Both the position numbers and the translations under genes were made by a program. Below, in pieces: positions 18,471 through 27,425 of a stretch of DNA of 42,118 nucleotides. The notes under the pieces are model-generated. The model was not told the origin of the DNA. It made no database searches and saw only the letters and a program-made list of their open reading frames with translations. Within the stretch, counting starts at the first letter, position 1; every line of letters starts with the position of its first letter. This DNA comes from an uncultured Prochlorococcus sp. (lineage in GTDB: Bacteria > Cyanobacteriota > Cyanobacteriia > PCC-6307 > Cyanobiaceae): the NCBI GenBank assembly GCA_902571335.1, contig CACGBT010000013.1, positions 1 through 42,118 on the forward strand. Reading direction: 5' to 3'.

Positions 18471-18653
18471 ATGCAAGATCCTAATACTGCAAATCAAGGA
18501 GATTTAATTTTTAAACTTGATCAAGATAGAGCATGGCTACTAGAAAATCTTGATAAGGGTAAATGGCCAGAAATCAGAAGCGAACTTGCCGCGCTTGAAA
18601 GAAAAATAAGCAAGTTAATTATAAGTGTTCAAGAAAATAATGTTGATATTTGA
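18471..18653 (+). CDS. Small conserved-looking protein of unknown function
   Basis: A 60-residue hydrophilic protein with no membrane segment. DLIFKLDQDRAWLLENLDKG followed by WPEIRSELAALERKISKLI suggests two amphipathic helices, possibly a helical hairpin or coiled coil. ATG at 18471. The codon pattern and protein-like composition support a real gene even though it is short. Its stop is one base from that of the convergent ssb gene. No family recognised. Confidence 0.7.
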   Translation: MQDPNTANQGDLIFKLDQDRAWLLENLDKGKWPEIRSELAALERKISKLIISVQENNVDI

Positions 18654-18654
18654 T

Positions 18655-19080
18655 TTAAAAAGGTATTTCGTCCACTTCAGGTACTAAAGGTGAACTATCC
18701 CAACTAGATTTTTTGGGGGTTTCTTTATTTTCAAATGACTCATTATTTTCTTTTTGATCAGACTTAATAACATCAACTGGCGATATTTGATGAATTTTTG
18801 AAGCTGTTAGTTCTGGTTGTTTTTCTTTAGTTCCGTCTTTTCTAGTGACAGAATTCATCTTTAGACGTCCCTCAATAACAATATTTTGCCCCTCCTTTAG
18901 TGCATCTACCATTTCTTGGGCAATATTTCCCCATCCTATGATCTTGAGATCTCTGGTTGGATCTTCACTACGTAATCCTTTAAAATTAACAATCATTTCT
19001 GCAATTGGAGTTTGGTTTTCTTTGGTATACCTCATTTGGGGAGCGCTATTAATGACCGCCTGAATTAAACAATGATTCAT
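18655..19080 (-). CDS. ssb: Single-stranded DNA-binding protein
   Basis: OB-fold protein that coats single-stranded DNA in replication and repair. The 141 residues contain the cyanobacterial-type block MRYTKENQTPIAEMIVNF (17-34), GWGNIAQEMVDAL and the strand IVIEGRLKMNSV, followed by a flexible acidic tail ending in DEIPF, the partner-binding tip typical of SSB. ATG at 19080. It is divergent from cobK with 28 bases between the starts and convergent with a 60-residue gene one base away. No other ssb is in the window. Confidence 0.92.
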   Translation of the reverse strand: MNHCLIQAVINSAPQMRYTKENQTPIAEMIVNFKGLRSEDPTRDLKIIGWGNIAQEMVDALKEGQNIVIEGRLKMNSVTRKDGTKEKQPELTASKIHQISPVDVIKSDQKENNESFENKETPKKSSWDSSPLVPEVDEIPF

Positions 19081-19108
19081 TACTTACTATTTAATTAAAG
19101 ACATACTG

Positions 19109-19906
19109 ATGCAGAATCAAGGAAATTGCTATAAAAATGTTTGGATCCTATCAGGAACTTCGGATGGACCTGTAATAGCTAATAGGCTTCTTGAACTTGA
19201 TTATTCAGTCTTTGCAAGTGTTTTAACTTATAAAGCAGGGCAAGCTTATATTGAAAATCCAAAGTTACATATCATTACGGGGAAATTAAATAATAAAGAT
19301 CAAATAATTAATTTCATAAATAAAAATAAAATCACGTGCGTTGTCGATGCTACTCATCCGTTTGCCGTAATAATTTCTAAAAATCTTAATAATGCATGTA
19401 AAGAAATTAATACACCTCTTTTACTATTTGAGAGGAAATCTCTAATAAATAACACTAATAATTTTTTTTATATTGATCATTTAAAGGATATAAATAATGT
19501 TGATATAGAAAATAAGAATATTCTTCTTGCAATAGGATCAAGATTCCTTAACGATACAGCTAGTTATTATATGAATTGCAAAGCAAATGTATTTACAAGG
19601 GTACTTCCAACTTATGAGAGTATAACTAAAGCTTTTGGATCATGTATTAAAAATGCAAATATAGCGATACTTGAACCGAGTAAAAATAATAAAAGCACTT
19701 TAGAAAAAAAACTTTGTGATTTTTGGGAGATAGATTATGTTCTATGCAGAGAATCTGGAAGTTATTCTCAGAAAAACTGGGAGAGTATAGTTTCTGGAAG
19801 TAAGATGAAGTTATTTTTGGTTAAAAGGCCGAAAGTTAAAAATGATTATTCTTACTCTTTTGATCAATATAACAATTTGATAAATCACATAATTAAAAAA
19901 TATTGA
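19109..19906 (+). CDS. cobK: Precorrin-6A reductase
   Basis: Reduces precorrin-6A (or the cobalt form) in cobamide ring synthesis. The 265 residues match the family. Seen: the nucleotide-binding-like start VWILSGTSDGPVIANRL (11-27), VVDATHPFAVIIS (78-90) and the C-terminal ESGSYSQKNWE-like region. ATG at 19109. The next gene, cutA, follows after 13 bases. Marine picocyanobacteria make pseudocobalamin; cobO is also in this window (36132-36824), so the pathway is scattered rather than clustered. Confidence 0.9.
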   Translation: MQNQGNCYKNVWILSGTSDGPVIANRLLELDYSVFASVLTYKAGQAYIENPKLHIITGKLNNKDQIINFINKNKITCVVDATHPFAVIISKNLNNACKEINTPLLLFERKSLINNTNNFFYIDHLKDINNVDIENKNILLAIGSRFLNDTASYYMNCKANVFTRVLPTYESITKAFGSCIKNANIAILEPSKNNKSTLEKKLCDFWEIDYVLCRESGSYSQKNWESIVSGSKMKLFLVKRPKVKNDYSYSFDQYNNLINHIIKKY

Positions 19907-19919
19907 TGTTTAATGAATT

Positions 19920-20225
19920 ATGGAAGTATTAGTTATGATCACAACTGAATCAAGTAACGCAAATGCTTTGCGAATGGCTAAATTACTAATACAAAATAAA
20001 CTTGCAGCTTGTGTTTCGATAAAGCAAATTTTTTCAACTTATAAGTGGGATGATGATATTGAAGAAACTAAAGAGTTTGAAATCACAATAAAAAGTAAAC
20101 TAGAATTTAAAGATTGTTTAATTGATTTCGTAAATAAAAATTCCACTTATGATGTTCCTCAGATTATTTACAAAAAATACGATGCTGAGATGAAATATTA
20201 TGGTTGGTTGAATAAGACTATTTGA
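19920..20225 (+). CDS. cutA: CutA-family divalent-cation tolerance protein
   Basis: A 101-residue protein of the trimeric CutA family. Seen: LLIQNKLAACVSIKQIFSTY (23-42), with the conserved AAC and the following strand, WDDDIEETKEFEITIKS and YDVPQII near the C-terminus. The family is linked to metal tolerance in Escherichia coli, but later work questions a direct role, so the function is open. ATG at 19920, 13 bases after cobK, probably co-transcribed. It converges with the PfkB kinase gene with a 5-base gap. Confidence 0.92.
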   Translation: MEVLVMITTESSNANALRMAKLLIQNKLAACVSIKQIFSTYKWDDDIEETKEFEITIKSKLEFKDCLIDFVNKNSTYDVPQIIYKKYDAEMKYYGWLNKTI

Positions 20226-20230
20226 TTAAT

Positions 20231-21235
20231 CTATTTTATTAACTCTTTAAGATCAATATCCGATCTAGATCCTAATTGCGTAATTATTTGCCCCGCACAA
20301 ATTGAAGCTATCTCTCCGCATTTTTTTAGGGAACAATTGTTTATTAATCCATGGATAAATCCTCCCGCATAGATATCTCCCGCTCCTGTAGTATCAATAA
20401 TCTTGCCTTTTGTTATTGACTCAATTATTTCAACATTATTTTTGTTAACTATGAGAGAACCATTGCTTCCAAGAGTTACTATGACTAATTCACATAAGGA
20501 AGATAGGTCTTCTTGACAGCTTGCTAATTTATCATTTTTAAATAGACTTAACACCTCGGATTCATTACAAAACACAATATCTACATATTCATAAATTAAT
20601 TCCAAGAAACTTTCACGATGTCTATCTACACAAAATGAATCAGACAAAGAAAGGATTATTTTTGTATTAGATTGTTTTGCAATTTGGGCGGCTTTAATAA
20701 AAGCTTTTTTAGCTAATTCGCTGTCCCATAAATATCCTTCTAAATATAAGTATTTACTTTCTTTAATTACGGTAAAGTCAATGTCTTTTGGTTCAAACTC
20801 TACAGATGCTCCTAGGTAAGTGCACATAGTTCTTTGTGCATCAGGTGTAACCAAAATGATTGAATGAGCTGTTGGAGCACCTTCAATAGTTGGTGGAGTA
20901 TTAAATATAGTTTTACTTTTTTTTATATCTTCAGAAAAGAAATTCCCAAATTGATCATTTTTCACTCTTCCTATAAATTGCACTTGATTGCCTAATTCTG
21001 CTAAAGAAACAACGGTATTTGCTGAGGATCCCCCTGATATTTGTTTGATCACTTTGCAATTTTCTAACAATCTCTGAGATTCATCAGAATTAATAAGATT
21101 CATTGATCCTTTATCCAGATTATTTATCTCAATAAACTCATCTTCAATATTTACAATAATATCCACTATTGCATTGCCCAGACCAATGAGATCAAACGTT
21201 TTATTATGTTCAATATGTCTAAATGATTCCGTCAT
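20231..21235 (-). CDS. PfkB-family sugar/nucleoside kinase, possibly adenosine kinase
   Basis: Ribokinase-fold kinase of 334 residues. The N-terminal GLGNAIVDI, the substrate-lid ISGGSSANT (66-74) and the C-terminal anion-hole signature DTTGAGDIYAGGF (281-293, catalytic Asp287) are all present. The sequence resembles adenosine-kinase-like members; the purA neighbour 15 bases upstream also suggests purine metabolism, but substrate specificity cannot be fixed here. ATG at 21235. It is the last gene of the proS-psb27-purA series on the minus strand. Confidence 0.87.
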   Translation of the reverse strand: MTESFRHIEHNKTFDLIGLGNAIVDIIVNIEDEFIEINNLDKGSMNLINSDESQRLLENCKVIKQISGGSSANTVVSLAELGNQVQFIGRVKNDQFGNFFSEDIKKSKTIFNTPPTIEGAPTAHSIILVTPDAQRTMCTYLGASVEFEPKDIDFTVIKESKYLYLEGYLWDSELAKKAFIKAAQIAKQSNTKIILSLSDSFCVDRHRESFLELIYEYVDIVFCNESEVLSLFKNDKLASCQEDLSSLCELVIVTLGSNGSLIVNKNNVEIIESITKGKIIDTTGAGDIYAGGFIHGLINNCSLKKCGEIASICAGQIITQLGSRSDIDLKELIK

Positions 21236-21250
21236 TAATTTGAAACTAAA

Positions 21251-22633
<1,383 letters not shown>

Positions 22634-22642
22634 TGAATTGTA

Positions 22643-23080
22643 TCAACTTTCTCTTAGAACCATTTTTTCAGCCAGAGAAAATTCTTTGGTTAATCGCTCT
22701 TTAAGTTTATCTGGTAAAGGTCTACTTGCAAAGTTTTTGTAATGACCTGCCATAGCATTTAATGCTGTTTGCATGGTGGTAAATGATTGCGTTTTATTCA
22801 CCATCCCTCTATTTCTATATCTGGAAATATAGTCAGTTATGAGTGTAAGAGCTTCACTTCTTACTTCATCTTTATTTGGAGAATCTTTTGGAGTATCAAC
22901 AGCTGTTTGTAATGTTTTAACAACAGAAATGGTATCTTTTGTATAGTCACCTGTCATAGAGGTTTTTGCAGCTATGGAAGGGGAACTAAATAGCGTAAAA
23001 ACAAGAATTAATGATATTGCAAAAGATATAGCTTTGGTAAGATTCTTAAAAATTAATTTTGATGTCCATTTCAGTAACAT
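22643..23080 (-). CDS. psb27: Photosystem II assembly factor Psb27
   Basis: Lumenal factor that binds the CP43 side of immature photosystem II and assists assembly and repair of the manganese cluster. The 145 residues comprise a signal peptide (about 1-38, hydrophobic core ISFAISLILVFTLF) and the four-helix Psb27 domain, with TGDYTKDTISVVKTLQTAV (43-61), YISRYRNRG, SFTTMQTALNAMAGHYKNF and LPDKLKERL. No cysteine follows the signal peptide, whereas the Synechocystis protein is a lipoprotein. A Shine-Dalgarno GGGAG (23092-23088) precedes the ATG by seven bases. It is 25 bases downstream of proS. Confidence 0.93.
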   Translation of the reverse strand: MLLKWTSKLIFKNLTKAISFAISLILVFTLFSSPSIAAKTSMTGDYTKDTISVVKTLQTAVDTPKDSPNKDEVRSEALTLITDYISRYRNRGMVNKTQSFTTMQTALNAMAGHYKNFASRPLPDKLKERLTKEFSLAEKMVLRES

Positions 23081-23105
23081 AACTTTGCTCCCAAAAAAAT
23101 AAGTC

Positions 23106-24908
23106 TTAAGACTCTTTATTGTACATTATTTCTGATTCGGAAATAAATATTTCTAACAATTTATCAGTACTAATTTTAAGCTTAGTATTATTTGTTCTGC
23201 ATAAAAGTTCTACTTCTTTATTAATAGAATCTCTGCCAATAATTATCTGAAAAGGAATACCAATTAATTCCGCATCTTTAAATTTCACTCCAGCTCTATC
23301 GTTTCTATCATCAAGGAGGACATCAATTTTATTAATTAAAAAGTTGTTATAGATTTGCTCAGTAAGATCACTTTGAATAGGATCTTTTAGGTTTGTTGGA
23401 ATAATAATAACTTCAAAAGGAGCAATCTGAATAGGCCAACAAATTCCTTTTTGATCATGATTCTGTTCGATAGCAGCTTGAGCTATTCTTGTTACTCCTA
23501 TTCCGTAACAACCCATCCATAAATTTTTTAACTGACCGTCCTTATCAGAGAACTTTGCATTTAATTTTTCGCTATATTTCTGACCTAGTTGGAAAATATG
23601 TCCAATCTCGATACCTTTTTTTTCTTTAAGTTCATCATCATCATCAATACTTATTTTATCTCCTTTTTTGGCATTCCTGATATCCCCAATTAGATAGTCT
23701 TTCGAATCAAAAGAAAATTCTTGAAAAACTTTATGGAAATTAACTTTATTCCCACCACTTATAAACTTTGAAAGGCCAATTGCAGAATGGTCAATTATTC
23801 TTGTCCATTTTTTATCCCAATTAGAAGTAGCTTTAATAGTTTTATTATCTAAATCTGGCCCGATAAAACCTAAGGGAAAGTCAATTAGATTTTTTTCGAT
23901 ATTATTTTTGTCTTCAATCTTTTTAAGATTAAGGAGATTGAAATCATGAAGTTTATTTATTAAGTTAAAAAGCTTTACTTCATTAATGTGTTGATCGCCT
24001 CTTATGCATGCAAGAATTGGGAGCTCAAATTCACCTTCGAACTGTGCAAGGAATATTACTACTTTAATAATCTGACTAGGGTCTAAATTATTATTATCGC
24101 AAACCTCTAGGATCGTTTTTTGTTGAGGTGTCTTTAACCACTCTGCAATATCATCTTTGAGCGGAATAGCTTTAGAGGGTAGAGAAACAGCTTTTTCAAT
24201 ATTTGCAGCATAAGACCCACTTTGAGTAAACAAAATGGAATCTTCCCCAGCATCAGCAGTGACCATAAATTCTTTAGAGGAGGCACCTCCAATTGCTCCA
24301 CTATCAGCTTCAACCCCTACTGTCTGCAGACCACAAGATTTAAAAATATTTTCATAAGCATTGCCAACCTTTTCATAAAAAGAAGCCAGATCGTTTTCTG
24401 AAGAATGAAAAGAATAACCATCTTTCATTATAAATTCTCTACTTCTCATCAACCCAAACCTTGGCCTTATTTCATCTCTAAATTTTGTCTGAATTTGATA
24501 AAAACATTGAGGTAATTGCTTATAGGAGTTGATGGTCTCTGATGCAATACTCGTGATCACCTCTTCATGAGTTGGAGCTAAACCAAATTCTTTACCTTGT
24601 CTATCTTTGAGATTAAACATTATTCCTTCCCCTGCAGTATATCCTTCCCACCTTTCACTTTTTCTCCATAAATCTGCAGGATGAAGTTGGGGCAATAGTA
24701 ATTTTGTACAACCAATACTATTAAGTTCTCTCTCTATTATTGCGGATATTTTTTCAATAACTCTAAGCATTAATGGCATGTATGCATAAATACCGCTGTT
24801 AACTCTGCGAATATATCCAGCTTTTAAAAGTAATTGATGTGAAATAATCTCAGCTTCAGAAGGTGTGTCACGAAGAGTCCCCAGAGGAAATGAGGTTGTC
24901 ACGCGCAT
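23106..24908 (-). CDS. proS: Prolyl-tRNA synthetase, bacterial type
   Basis: Class II synthetase charging tRNA-Pro. The 600 residues have the bacterial layout: catalytic core with the THEE block (113-116) and motif 2 (KFRDEIRPRFGLMRSREF, 142-159), a long insertion editing domain (about 225-400), motif 3 (GCYGIGVTRIAQAA) and the anticodon-binding C-terminal domain (APFEVIIIPTN onward). ATG at 24908, with AAGGAA eight bases upstream as ribosome-binding site. It begins the minus-strand series proS, psb27, purA, kinase. Nothing unusual was seen. Confidence 0.97.
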   Translation of the reverse strand: MRVTTSFPLGTLRDTPSEAEIISHQLLLKAGYIRRVNSGIYAYMPLMLRVIEKISAIIERELNSIGCTKLLLPQLHPADLWRKSERWEGYTAGEGIMFNLKDRQGKEFGLAPTHEEVITSIASETINSYKQLPQCFYQIQTKFRDEIRPRFGLMRSREFIMKDGYSFHSSENDLASFYEKVGNAYENIFKSCGLQTVGVEADSGAIGGASSKEFMVTADAGEDSILFTQSGSYAANIEKAVSLPSKAIPLKDDIAEWLKTPQQKTILEVCDNNNLDPSQIIKVVIFLAQFEGEFELPILACIRGDQHINEVKLFNLINKLHDFNLLNLKKIEDKNNIEKNLIDFPLGFIGPDLDNKTIKATSNWDKKWTRIIDHSAIGLSKFISGGNKVNFHKVFQEFSFDSKDYLIGDIRNAKKGDKISIDDDDELKEKKGIEIGHIFQLGQKYSEKLNAKFSDKDGQLKNLWMGCYGIGVTRIAQAAIEQNHDQKGICWPIQIAPFEVIIIPTNLKDPIQSDLTEQIYNNFLINKIDVLLDDRNDRAGVKFKDAELIGIPFQIIIGRDSINKEVELLCRTNNTKLKISTDKLLEIFISESEIMYNKES

Positions 24909-24971
24909 ACAAAAAATTCCTTAATAATATTTAATTTTATCAATTAAGATGAAAAAATAATTTAAAGTGTC

Positions 24972-25000
24972 TTGAGTCCCTCAACGCGGCTAGTCTAAAA
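24972..25000 (+). promoter_or_regulatory. Weak promoter candidate before the HTH-like gene
   Basis: TTGAGT (24972-24977) and CTAAAA (24995-25000) are separated by 17 bases in the proS/25083 divergent gap. Neither box is a strong match. The same stretch includes the only GC-richer patch of the gap (CTCAACGCGGCTAG). The role is inferred from position only. Confidence 0.25.
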
Positions 25001-25082
25001 ATATTGTTTCTGCTAACTTTTCCAGTAATGAAGTTCAAATTCTTTTAAAAATTCATTATTACTAAAACATTTTCTTAAGTTT

Positions 25083-25433
25083 ATGGAAAATATAGATTCC
25101 AATATTTCTAGCGAAGAGGAATTAGTAGGTATTGATGAAGTTCAAAAATTCTTAAACAGATCAAGAGCTTCTGTTTATAGGTACACAAATACAGATTTAA
25201 GAAATCTAAACCCTAGCTTTAATCCAAGAAAATTAAATCCCGAATTTAGAACTGATCAAAAAGATCCTTTAAAATTCCATCCTAACGAAGTAGCAAGATT
25301 CGCAAAAGATATTTTAAGAATTAAGGAAGTTACTGTAGAAGTCTTTAATACACCTTCCTCCGCTGCTCAAAATATACTGGTGCAAATATTAGACGAACTA
25401 AAATCTATAAGGTCTTTGCTGGAAAAAGAGTAA
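25083..25433 (+). CDS. Helix-turn-helix-like protein of unknown function
   Basis: A 116-residue soluble protein. The N-terminal part ELVGIDEVQKFLNRSRASVY (13-32) resembles the winged-helix start of MerR/excisionase-type DNA-binding domains (a recognition helix after a short turn, then SVYRYTN). An Arg/Asn/Pro-rich middle and a C-terminal helix (ILVQILDELKSIRSLLEK) that could dimerise follow. No catalytic signature. ATG at 25083. It is divergent from proS and 96 bases ahead of the next plus-strand gene. DNA binding is an inference; I recall no named family. Confidence 0.7.
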   Translation: MENIDSNISSEEELVGIDEVQKFLNRSRASVYRYTNTDLRNLNPSFNPRKLNPEFRTDQKDPLKFHPNEVARFAKDILRIKEVTVEVFNTPSSAAQNILVQILDELKSIRSLLEKE

Positions 25434-25456
25434 TTAACAAATTACTAGTCAATGTT

Positions 25457-25485
25457 TTGATTTATTGACATTTTGAATGTAGGAT
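25457..25485 (+). promoter_or_regulatory. Promoter candidate for the 25530-27371 gene cluster
   Basis: TTGATT (25457-25462) and TAGGAT (25480-25485) are spaced by 17 bases; a perfect TTGACA (25465-25470) lies between them but lacks a well-spaced -10. Transcription from here would begin near 25492, about 38 bases before the TTG start at 25530. Moderate sequence support only. Confidence 0.3.
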
Positions 25486-25529
25486 AATGATGTTTAATTA
25501 TCTCCTTAATCTTTTCCAATTAAGAGTTC

Positions 25530-25784
25530 TTGAGTTACACGAAATCAAAGCAGTTTATTCAAAGTAAATCAAGCGAAGAATCTTCTTATGGTTCTGCTCG
25601 AAGTGATTTTGAAAGAGATGATGATGACCCTTTAAGTATAAGGAGTTTATCAATAACATTTCTTGGTATTATTTTTGCCATTTTGACAATTTTTTTACCT
25701 TCGATAAGCATTTTAATTGGAAGACCTTTATCTCAAGGAAGCGAGATAATACATAATCATAAATTTAAAAAAGATGGACCTTAG
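25530..25784 (+). CDS. Small single-span membrane protein
   Basis: 84 residues: a hydrophilic, Ser- and Asp-rich N-terminus (SSEESSYGSARSDFERDDDD), then one or a pair of hydrophobic helices (SLSITFLGIIFAILTIFLP, continuing to SISILIG), and a short basic tail. The TTG at 25530 is the only start after an in-frame TAA. The last 11 bases overlap the following pyrophosphatase-like gene, so translation is probably coupled. Function unknown. Confidence 0.65.
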   Translation: MSYTKSKQFIQSKSSEESSYGSARSDFERDDDDPLSIRSLSITFLGIIFAILTIFLPSISILIGRPLSQGSEIIHNHKFKKDGP

Positions 25785-26328
25785 TTCAATACCTCCATCT
25801 CCAATGAAGGGAATTGTAAATATTGTTGTTGAAATACCTGCAGGTAGTAGGAATAAATATGAATATTGCTCTGATGCAGGAATAATGGCCTTAGACAGAG
25901 TATTGCATTCTTCAGTTAAGTATCCTTTTGATTATGGCTTTATCCCAAATACCCTCGCTGAAGATGGGGCTCCTCTTGATGCAATGGTGATAATGGATGA
26001 GCCTACTTTTGCAGGTTGTCTAATAAAAGCTAGACCTATTGGAGTTTTGGATATGTACGATTGTGGTGCATATGATGGAAAACTTTTATGTGTGCCTATG
26101 GCTAATCCTAGACAGGCTAATATAGTGAGTATTAATCAAATTGCTTCTAATCAGCTTGAAGATGTTGCTGAATTTTTTAGAACAAGTAAAGGACTTGATG
26201 GGAGAACAGTTCAAATTGATGGTTGGAGGGATTTTGATGTGGTTGAAAATTTATTGAAAAGTTGTTTCCCTACAAGAAAGAAAAACTTTAAAGTTCTTAA
26301 GAAATCAAAAATTAGTAAATTAAGTTGA
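25774..26328 (+). CDS. ppa: Family I pyrophosphatase homologue with altered active site
   Basis: 184 residues that look like the standard cyanobacterial Ppa (MDLSSIPPSP start, EIPAGSRNKYEY, KYPFDYGFIPNTLAEDG). Retained: Glu20, Lys28, Glu30, Arg42, Tyr54, Asp64, Asp69, Asp96, Asp101, Lys103. Changed: the signature DGDPxD reads EDGAPLD, with Ala66 (codon GCT, 25969-25971) where Escherichia coli Asp67 sits, and the HYKDLE-type block reads TSKGLD, replacing the phosphate-binding tyrosine with Ser138. Asp67 helps activate the attacking water, so this copy is probably inactive or altered. It overlaps both neighbours (11 and 4 bases). An intact divergent enzyme is at 10448-11035. Confidence 0.9.
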   Translation: MDLSSIPPSPMKGIVNIVVEIPAGSRNKYEYCSDAGIMALDRVLHSSVKYPFDYGFIPNTLAEDGAPLDAMVIMDEPTFAGCLIKARPIGVLDMYDCGAYDGKLLCVPMANPRQANIVSINQIASNQLEDVAEFFRTSKGLDGRTVQIDGWRDFDVVENLLKSCFPTRKKNFKVLKKSKISKLS

Positions 26329-26681
26329 AAAAAATAATTTTTTATAGTTATTTAAAATGCTCTACTTGCAGAAAAGCTGCAAAGTGGCTTAAAAGTAAAG
26401 ATTTCGTATTCCAATTAATTGATATTGTAAAAGAACCACCACTTGTTAATTATTTAAATCTAGCTTTAGAGCAATACTCTGATGATAAGAAAAGGATTTT
26501 TAATACAAGAGGTAAAGCCTTTAAAACTCTTAATATTGATATTTATTGTTTATCAAGGGAAGAAATTATTCAACTCCTTTTAAGTGATGGCAAATTAATA
26601 AAAAGACCATTTTTGATTTATGAAGAAAAAAAAGTAATATTAGGTTTTAACGAAATAGAATATGCCAAACAAATTATATAA
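26325..26681 (+). CDS. ArsC/Spx-family thioredoxin-fold protein
   Basis: A 118-residue protein of the ArsC/Spx/YffB family. The start IIFYSYLKCSTCRKAAKWLK carries a CxxC at Cys12-Cys15; FNTRGKAFKTL and IKRPFLIYEEK (the conserved Arg-Pro block) follow. Members include arsenate reductases and Spx-like regulators. The CxxC pair is shared with Spx, but no partner gene resolves which applies. The TTG start at 26325 overlaps the preceding stop in TTGA, suggesting coupling. lepB follows after 24 bases. Confidence 0.87.
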   Translation: MKKIIFYSYLKCSTCRKAAKWLKSKDFVFQLIDIVKEPPLVNYLNLALEQYSDDKKRIFNTRGKAFKTLNIDIYCLSREEIIQLLLSDGKLIKRPFLIYEEKKVILGFNEIEYAKQII

Positions 26682-26705
26682 GTTTAAAAAATCAAGACAT
26701 TTTTA

Positions 26706-27371
26706 ATGTTTATGCCTGCTTCTATTAAAAGTTTTTTAAAAGAGTGGGGTCTATTGATCACATTAACTTTTTTTGTTTCTTCTTGTAGATCATTTTTCGC
26801 AGAACCACGTTACATCCCTTCTGGTTCAATGCTCCCAGAATTGCAAATAAACGATAGGCTGATTATTGAAAAATTTTCGCTAAGAAACTCTTTGCCAAAA
26901 AGAGGAGATATTGTCGTTTTTAACTCACCTTACTCCTTTGACCAGAAATTAATTTCATTAAGATCTAAGCCGCTACCAAAAAAAAGATATTGTTTTTTGA
27001 TGAGTTTTCCTCCAATGTCGTTTATTCCTGGTTTGAGGGATCAAGCTTGCGATGCCTATATTAAAAGAGTGGTAGCACTTCCAGGAGAAATTGTCAGTGT
27101 GAACACGAAGGGTGAATTAATAATAAATAATAAATTAATTCCTGAACCTTACGTCTCTTATAAGTGCTCATTATCCCTCTTTAATAAATGTGGTGAATTT
27201 GAAAATATAAAAGTTCCTAAAGATCATTTTTTAGTTTTAGGTGATAACAGGTCAAATAGCTGGGATGGTAGGTATTGGCCTGGAAGTAAATTTCTTCATA
27301 AAAAGGAGATAATTGGTAAAGCATATTTCAGATTTTGGCCTCTTAGTCAAGTTGGTTTTTTCAATCAATAA
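26706..27371 (+). CDS. lepB: Signal peptidase I
   Basis: Membrane serine protease that removes signal peptides from exported proteins. The 221 residues have one N-terminal membrane helix (about 13-27) and the catalytic boxes: IPSGSMLP with nucleophile Ser41, GDIVVFNSP (68-76), YIKRVVALPGE with general-base Lys120, and the C-terminal LGDNRSNSWDGRYW. A 35-residue Lys/Pro-rich insertion lies between boxes C and D (about 79-114). ATG at 26706; a second ATG two codons later is an alternative. Last gene of the cluster that begins at 25530. Confidence 0.94.
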   Translation: MFMPASIKSFLKEWGLLITLTFFVSSCRSFFAEPRYIPSGSMLPELQINDRLIIEKFSLRNSLPKRGDIVVFNSPYSFDQKLISLRSKPLPKKRYCFLMSFPPMSFIPGLRDQACDAYIKRVVALPGEIVSVNTKGELIINNKLIPEPYVSYKCSLSLFNKCGEFENIKVPKDHFLVLGDNRSNSWDGRYWPGSKFLHKKEIIGKAYFRFWPLSQVGFFNQ

Positions 27372-27425
27372 ACTCTTATTTATACCTCTGACTTCATCAA
27401 AATAAATTTTTAAAAAGGTTTTAAT

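Noticed and set aside
24909..25082. GC-richer patch CTCAACGCGGCTAG considered as a small RNA or tRNA piece
   Set aside because: No cloverleaf, T-arm or anticodon stem could be folded around it.
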